DNA of 64,000 nucleotides, from NCBI GenBank assembly GCA_051859505.1, contig JBHYFN010000001.1:1-64000 (forward strand), read 5' to 3'. The notes below the pieces were generated by a model, which saw only the letters and a program-made list of their open reading frames with translations, was not told the origin of the DNA and did not search any database. Source of the stretch: JAFIEN01 sp051859505 (GTDB lineage: Bacteria > Pseudomonadota > Alphaproteobacteria > Rhodobacterales > Rhodobacteraceae). The number at the start of each line of letters is the position of its first letter. The first letter of the stretch is position 1. Below, piece after piece: positions 59,845-64,000 of this stretch. The translations under genes were made by a program, and so were the position numbers.

Positions 59845-60755
59845 TCCGCAAAGCTCCATCCTGCGCGGCGCGGGACGCGTACCGCCAGCATGGGTTTGAG
59901 CGCGGAAAGGGCAAAGCGGTCAAGGTCAAGCGCCTCGTGCACGCCGGTCACATCCTCGCCGTTGATGCGGGTGGTGACGGCCGAGCGGGAATAGAAGGGC
60001 GCGTCGAGCATCGGCAGCACCTGCCGGGGCGTCACGCCGGGATCGGCCCGCGTCTCGCGCCGGACCTGCCAGAGCGAACGGCGGAAGGGGGTGCGGGGCG
60101 GGGCCTCGACGATCTGCGCTGCACCCTGCGCGTCAAAGGCGATGGCCGTGTCAAGCGTGCTGCCGTCGCGCCGGGTGGCGTCATAGATGCAGATGGCGCC
60201 GTCCTTCGTCGGGTAGCGGCCCCAGGTCCAGAAGCGGAAATCCTGCTCGAGCGCGCGGGTGCCGAAATTGGCGTCGAAATAGCCGTGCCCTTCCCACTGC
60301 CAGCCCTTCGCCTCGAGATCGACGCGGATATGCGCGCGCGGCGCGAAGGGGCGCCAGACATGGGTGCCGTCGGGCGTCAGCGGCAGTTCGACCCCCGTCA
60401 CCGCCTCGGGCGTCAGCGTGATCGTCCCCCGCACGCGCGAAACCAGCGGCGGGCTTGCGATCTCGTCCACCTCGATCACCAGTCGCCCGTCCTGCCAGCG
60501 CATCGCCGAGGGGCCGACCTGCAGCGCGTCCGCCGTCGCGCGCAAGGCGCCCCGGCCCCGGTCGGTCATGGTGAAGCGGCCGCCCTTGCCATAGGTCACC
60601 ACGTTGATGCAGCAATGGTTCGCCGGATCGCGCCGGCCCGACCAGGCATACCAGGGCGAAAAGACCGATCCGATGAACCCTATGACCGAGACGGCCTTGG
60701 TGCCGCAATCGCTGATCCCGTCGACATACCACCAGGCATAGCCGTTCGGGGGCAC
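59841..60755 (-). CDS. crtC: carotenoid 1,2-hydratase (hydroxyneurosporene synthase)
   Basis: CrtC adds water to the C1,2 bond of neurosporene and related carotenoids. The body has the family pattern: YAWWYVDGISDCGTKAVSVIGFIGSVFSPWYAW near the start, NHCCINV, and EGHGYFDANFGTRALEQDFRFWTWGRY with the conserved aromatic/Asp cluster. There is no ATG at the expected N-terminus; GTG at 60755 (VPPNGYAWWYV) is the best candidate and makes 304 residues. It overlaps the crtD 3' end by about 76 bases. An upstream fusion with an antisense-frame reading should be ignored. Confidence 0.92.
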   Translation of the reverse strand: MPPNGYAWWYVDGISDCGTKAVSVIGFIGSVFSPWYAWSGRRDPANHCCINVVTYGKGGRFTMTDRGRGALRATADALQVGPSAMRWQDGRLVIEVDEIASPPLVSRVRGTITLTPEAVTGVELPLTPDGTHVWRPFAPRAHIRVDLEAKGWQWEGHGYFDANFGTRALEQDFRFWTWGRYPTKDGAICIYDATRRDGSTLDTAIAFDAQGAAQIVEAPPRTPFRRSLWQVRRETRADPGVTPRQVLPMLDAPFYSRSAVTTRINGEDVTGVHEALDLDRFALSALKPMLAVRVPRRAGWSFAE

Positions 60756-62239
60756 GTCGATGGCAAAGCAAGGTCGCTCATGATCGCCTCGGCCGCGTGC
60801 CGGGCGGAGAGCGTCGCCATCGGCACCCCCGCCCCCGGATGCGCGCCCCCCCCGCACAGGTAAAGGCCCGCGATCCCCGTCCGCGCCGTCGGCCGCTTCA
60901 GCCCCGCCGTCAGCCCATGCGGGGACCGCCCGTAAAGCGAACCGCTGCTCGCCGGGAACAGCCGGGCAAAGCCCTGGGGTGTCGTCAACGTCTCGGGCCC
61001 GGGCTGCGGATCGAACCGCAGGCCGAACGAGGCGAGCCGGGCGAAGACCTGTGTCTGGCATTGGGCGATGTCCTTTTCCGTCTCGGTCGCCCCGTCCGGA
61101 ACAGGCGGGCCGTTGAGGATGATCTCGAAGCGCTCGGGGCCGTCGGGGGGCGTGTCGCCGGTGCGGTCCTGCGCGCAAAGGTAAAGCGTGGCGTCGGTCG
61201 GGCGCTGGCCTTGGGCGAGGGCTGTGAACTCGGCGCCTGGGTCGCTGCCGAAAAACACCGTGTGATGGCTGATCGCGGGGCCATGCGCGCGGGCGGCGAA
61301 GGCATGGACATAGGCCGACAGGCTGCGCGGCTCGGTCGCGGCGGGGGGGACGGCGCGGGTCACGTCCTCGCCCAGGTGCCCGGTCCGCAAGGCGCGCGGG
61401 TCGCCGTTGAAAACCACCGCCTCGGCGGGGTGATGGCCCTCGGCCGTCTCGACCCCCGTCACCTTGCCGCCAGAGGTGACGATCCTGCGCACGCATTGGC
61501 CGTAACGGAAGGTCGCGCCTCGCGCGCGGGCGAGCGCCTCGATCGCCCGGGCCAGCCGGTGCATCCCCCCCTCGACAGCCCAGACCCCCCGCGCCTCGGC
61601 GGTGGAGACAAGCGACAGGAGCGCGGGCGAGAGGTAGGGCGAGCCGCCGACATAGGTGGCATAGCGCCCGAAAAGCTGCGCCAGGCGGGGATCGCGGAAG
61701 GCGCGGGCAAGGTCGGCGGCCATGCTGCGATGCGGGGCCATGTCGCGCGCAAGGCTCGGTTGGCGCAGGACGCGGGCGACAAGGGCGGGTTGCGAGGGCC
61801 GGGCGGCCTGCATCATCGGCGCGTCGAAAGCGTCGAACAGCCGCGCGCTGCGGGCGCGGAAGGCGCGGTAGTCCTCCACGGCCTCTGGCCCGAAGGCGCT
61901 GTCCAGATTGGCAAGCGTCGCGTCCGGGTCGGCCATCAGATCGAAGCGGGTGCCGTCGTCCCAGTAATGCCGCGCAAGGACGGAGAGCGGCTGCAGCGTG
62001 ACGTGATCCTCGAGGTGCTCGCCTACCTCTGAGAACAGCGCCTCGAAGACCGGGCGCAGGGTCAGGACGGTCGGTCCGGCATCGACGGGCCCGGCCACCG
62101 AGGGCAGGGTGCGCATCTTGCCGCCGGGCGTGGGCTGGGCCTCGATCACCGTCACCGCGCAACCGGCATGGGACAGGCGCAGCGCCGCCGCCAGCCCGCC
62201 GATCCCGGCCCCCACGATCACGATGCGCCTGCCTGCCAT
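60680..62239 (-). CDS. crtD: hydroxyneurosporene/methoxyneurosporene dehydrogenase
   Basis: CrtD (519 residues) desaturates C3,4 of hydroxy- or methoxyneurosporene on the way to spheroidene. The FAD motif IVIVGAGIGGLAAALRLSHAG is at the N-terminus, with GGKMRTLPSVAGPVDAGPTVLTL and the C-terminal GGGAHPGAGVPMATLSARHAAEAI as expected. The last about 25 residues (after AIMSDLA) run into crtC in another frame, so the protein may be slightly longer than relatives. ATG 62239 faces a tandem PpsR operator region shared with crtE. Confidence 0.94.
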   Translation of the reverse strand: MAGRRIVIVGAGIGGLAAALRLSHAGCAVTVIEAQPTPGGKMRTLPSVAGPVDAGPTVLTLRPVFEALFSEVGEHLEDHVTLQPLSVLARHYWDDGTRFDLMADPDATLANLDSAFGPEAVEDYRAFRARSARLFDAFDAPMMQAARPSQPALVARVLRQPSLARDMAPHRSMAADLARAFRDPRLAQLFGRYATYVGGSPYLSPALLSLVSTAEARGVWAVEGGMHRLARAIEALARARGATFRYGQCVRRIVTSGGKVTGVETAEGHHPAEAVVFNGDPRALRTGHLGEDVTRAVPPAATEPRSLSAYVHAFAARAHGPAISHHTVFFGSDPGAEFTALAQGQRPTDATLYLCAQDRTGDTPPDGPERFEIILNGPPVPDGATETEKDIAQCQTQVFARLASFGLRFDPQPGPETLTTPQGFARLFPASSGSLYGRSPHGLTAGLKRPTARTGIAGLYLCGGGAHPGAGVPMATLSARHAAEAIMSDLALPSTCPRTAMPGGMSTGSAIAAPRPSRS

Positions 62240-62307
62240 CCCGCTCCCGCTTGCGCGCCACAGCTGTCCTTCGGGCGCAAGAGGATTGTTGACTCGCGCG
62301 GGGAAAC

Positions 62308-62325
62308 TGTCCAGTCTAATTGACA
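62308..62325. promoter_or_regulatory. PpsR/CrtJ operator 1 in the crtD/crtE gap
   Basis: TGTCCAGTCTAATTGACA fits TGTC-N10-GACA exactly. It is followed, 7 bases later, by the second site; this 7-8 base spacing is the classic tandem arrangement for PpsR/CrtJ. Confidence 0.86.
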
Positions 62326-62332
62326 CTATGTA

Positions 62333-62350
62333 TGTCTGATTTGATTGACA
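62333..62350. promoter_or_regulatory. PpsR/CrtJ operator 2 in the crtD/crtE gap
   Basis: TGTCTGATTTGATTGACA fits TGTC-N10-GACA exactly. It lies 33 bases upstream of the crtE ATG and probably overlaps its promoter. Confidence 0.86.
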
Positions 62351-62382
62351 GTCGGTCAGGCAGGAGCACAGGGAGCAGGGCC

Positions 62383-63270
62383 ATGGCATCACCGCAGCGG
62401 ATCGAAAGCGCGATGCGCGAGGCCATCCGGCAGGGCCAGGGCCGGGGTGTCGGCACGCCCGCGCGGCTGGCCGCGGCGCTGGACTACGCCGTCACTCCCG
62501 GCGGCGCGCGGATCCGGCCGACGATCCTGATGTCGGTCGCGATAGCCTGTGGCGACGATTGCCCTGCGCTGACCGATGCCGGGGCGGCGGCGCTGGAGCT
62601 GATCCACTGCGCGAGCCTTGTGCATGACGACCTGCCGATGTTCGACGATGCCGATCTGCGCCGCGGCAAGCCCGCGCTGCACCGCGCCTTTTCCCAACCG
62701 ATCGCACTGCTCGCGGGCGACAGCCTGATCGTGATGGCCTTCGAGGTGCTCGCCCGGGCGGGGGCGAAGGATCCGGCCCGGGCTTTGGCGATGATCGGGG
62801 TTCTGGGCAAGCGCACGGGGATGCCCTTCGGCATCTGCGCGGGCCAAGGCTGGGAAAGCGAGGAGGTGATCGACCTTTCCGCCTATCACCAGGCCAAGAC
62901 CGGCGCGCTGTTCATCGCGGCGACCCAGATGGGCGCGCTGGCCGCCGGGCAGGAGTCGGAGCCCTGGGAGGAACTGGGCGCCCGGATCGGCGAGGCCTTC
63001 CAGGTGGCTGACGACCTGCGCGACGCGCTTTGCGATGAGGCGACGCTGGGCAAGCCCGCCGGACAGGACGATCTGCACGGGCGGCCCAATGCGGTGCGCG
63101 AACTTGGCGTGCGGGGGGCGGTGTCGCGGCTGGATGACATTCTGGCGGGGGCGATCGCGTCGATCCCCAAATGCCCCGGCGAGGGGCAGCTCGCGCAGAT
63201 GGTGCGCGCCTATGCCAGCCGGCTGGTCCCGGCTGCGGCGCGCGACCGGCTGCTCATGCCGGGCGAATAG
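62383..63270 (+). CDS. crtE: geranylgeranyl diphosphate synthase
   Basis: CrtE (295 residues) elongates farnesyl to geranylgeranyl diphosphate for carotenoids and bacteriochlorophyll. The first Asp-rich motif LVHDDLPMFDDADLRRGKP lies near residue 82 and the second, FQVADDLRDAL, near 210. ATG 62383 has the ribosome-binding site GGGAGCAGGG. It is preceded by the tandem PpsR operators and followed by a hairpin-rich gap of 110 bases before crtF. Confidence 0.95.
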   Translation: MASPQRIESAMREAIRQGQGRGVGTPARLAAALDYAVTPGGARIRPTILMSVAIACGDDCPALTDAGAAALELIHCASLVHDDLPMFDDADLRRGKPALHRAFSQPIALLAGDSLIVMAFEVLARAGAKDPARALAMIGVLGKRTGMPFGICAGQGWESEEVIDLSAYHQAKTGALFIAATQMGALAAGQESEPWEELGARIGEAFQVADDLRDALCDEATLGKPAGQDDLHGRPNAVRELGVRGAVSRLDDILAGAIASIPKCPGEGQLAQMVRAYASRLVPAAARDRLLMPGE

Positions 63271-63283
63271 CGTCGTGCCGGGC

Positions 63284-63354
63284 GCCGGAAAATGTGCATT
63301 TTCCGGCCTGCCCGCCGCAGGCGGGGGCAGGCGCGGAATTTGTGCAAATTCCGC
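63284..63354 (+). terminator. triple-hairpin element between crtE and crtF
   Basis: Three stems follow the crtE stop. GCCGGAAAAT / ATTTTCCGGC (loop GTGC, 63284-63307) and GCGGAATTT / AAATTCCGC (loop GTGC, 63333-63354) are perfect. Between them a GC-rich imperfect stem is made from CCTGCCCGCC and GGCGGGGGCAGG. The outer two resemble the double hairpin at 440-485. It could attenuate transcription into crtF or stabilise RNA. Confidence 0.65.
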
Positions 63355-63380
63355 TGCCCCCCTGACACCGGGCGCGCCTC

Positions 63381-64000
63381 ATGGCTGACCTCGATCTGCC
63401 CGCACGGCCCCGCCCCGCCGGCGGTCCCCGCTGGATCACCCGCCTTGCCGCCTCGCGCCCGTTCCAGCGCTGGGCCGCCCGGTTCCCCCTGACGCGCGGC
63501 ATCGTGCGGCGCGAGGGCGAGGCGATGTTCGACCTTGTCGCGGGCTTCTGTCATTCGCAGATCCTGCAGGCGCTGGTCGAACTCGACATTCCGGCGATGC
63601 TGCTCGACCACGACGCCGATATTGCCACGCTGGCCCGCCGTGCCTCGGTCCCGCCTGACAGGATGGCGGTGCTCCTGAACGGCGGGGTCGCCATCGGCCT
63701 CCTCGCCCGCCGCCGCTCGGGGCGCTACGGGCTCAGCCGCAGGGGCGCGGCCCTGACCGCCGTGCCCGGCCTTGCCGGCATGATCCGCCACCACGCCGTC
63801 CTTTACCGAGACCTGGCCGATCCCGTCGCCTTCTTCCGGGGCGAGACCGAGACCGAGCTTGCCGCCTTCTGGCCCTATGTCTTCGGTGCCGGCGCCGCGA
63901 CCGACCCGGGCCAGGCCGCCGCCTATTCGCGGCTGATGGCCGAAAGCCAGGTCCTTGTCGCCGAGGATACGCTGGCCGCCGTCTCGCTTTCGGGCGTGCG
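63381..64000 (+). CDS. crtF: hydroxyneurosporene O-methyltransferase (partial, runs off the right edge)
   Basis: The first 206 residues of CrtF are present. This SAM-dependent enzyme methylates the 1-hydroxy group of carotenoids on the way to spheroidene. The visible part is the dimerisation/winged-helix domain: FDLVAGFCHSQILQALVELDIPAMLL, ARRASVPPDRMAVLLNGGVAIGLLARR and LSRRGAALTAVPGLAGMI. The methyltransferase fold lies beyond the window. It follows crtE in the same direction; bchC-X-Y-Z and puf would be expected next by synteny. Confidence 0.93.
   Translation, partial: MADLDLPARPRPAGGPRWITRLAASRPFQRWAARFPLTRGIVRREGEAMFDLVAGFCHSQILQALVELDIPAMLLDHDADIATLARRASVPPDRMAVLLNGGVAIGLLARRRSGRYGLSRRGAALTAVPGLAGMIRHHAVLYRDLADPVAFFRGETETELAAFWPYVFGAGAATDPGQAAAYSRLMAESQVLVAEDTLAAVSLSGV

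Noticed and set aside
59841..62261. An 806-codon frame that appears to fuse an Arg-rich N-terminal part to CrtC
   Set aside because: The N-terminal two thirds is the crtD gene read in the wrong frame; crtD and crtC overlap at 60680-60755 but are separate proteins.

Overview
The window is most likely from the chromosome of a phototrophic member of the Rhodobacterales (family Rhodobacteraceae / Paracoccaceae). It is GC-rich. It carries most of a photosynthesis gene cluster (PGC) in the Rhodobacter style: PpsR/PpaA regulators, a crtA spheroidene monooxygenase, the aerobic cyclase acsF, and hemA and cycA beside the puh genes. Family-level assignment is well supported by protein content and synteny; I cannot name a genus.

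Layout. (1) 1-311: the 3' end of a 23S rRNA and a 5S rRNA, followed by a double-hairpin element. (2) 496-6854, minus strand: idi-bchP-pucC family-bchG, then ppsR and ppaA. (3) 7163-23492, plus strand: bchFNBHLM-lhaA-puhABC-small ORF-acsF-puhE-hemA-cycA, nearly all overlapping or tightly spaced. (4) 23631-29538: non-photosynthetic genes (a fucosyltransferase-like/repeat protein, an ABC1 kinase, a CIA30-domain protein, a phasin, an AI-2E family permease). (5) 29723-49321: a roughly 20 kb Wzx/Wzy-type exopolysaccharide or capsule locus with two initiating sugar transferases, glycosyltransferases, sulfotransferase-like and acyltransferase genes, flippase, polymerase, Wzc-like kinase, Wza-like exporter and YjbF/YjbH-type proteins. 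Inside it lies a two-gene cassette resembling the head-spike proteins (spike base plus beta-helix spike) of the Rhodobacter gene transfer agent (GTA). (6) 49373-50146: a YdcF-like protein. (7) 50232-64000: the second half of the PGC, bchIDO-crtA on the minus strand, crtI-crtB-tspO on the plus strand, crtDC on the minus strand and crtE-crtF on the plus strand. A sulfotransferase-like gene and an M19 dipeptidase gene sit between tspO and crtC. crtF runs off the right edge.

How the parts work together. HemA makes 5-aminolevulinate. BchI/D/H(/O), BchM, AcsF, BchL/N/B, BchF, BchG and BchP carry out much of bacteriochlorophyll a synthesis; bchC, X, Y, Z and the puf genes are not in this window. Idi, CrtE, B, I, C, D, F and A make spheroidene/spheroidenone. 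PuhA/B/C/E and LhaA build the reaction centre and LH1, and CycA is the soluble electron carrier. Seven good matches to the PpsR/CrtJ operator TGT-N12-ACA lie in front of bchG, ppaA, bchF, crtA, crtI and crtD/crtE, so PpsR, encoded here, probably represses both halves of the cluster.

Most interesting points: the GTA-spike-like cassette embedded in the polysaccharide locus, with CtrA-type motifs (TTAA-N7-TTAA) in front of polysaccharide genes; the splitting of the PGC by about 27 kb of surface-polysaccharide and other genes; and a family of GC-rich intergenic repeats, one copy of which is translated in frame inside BchB.
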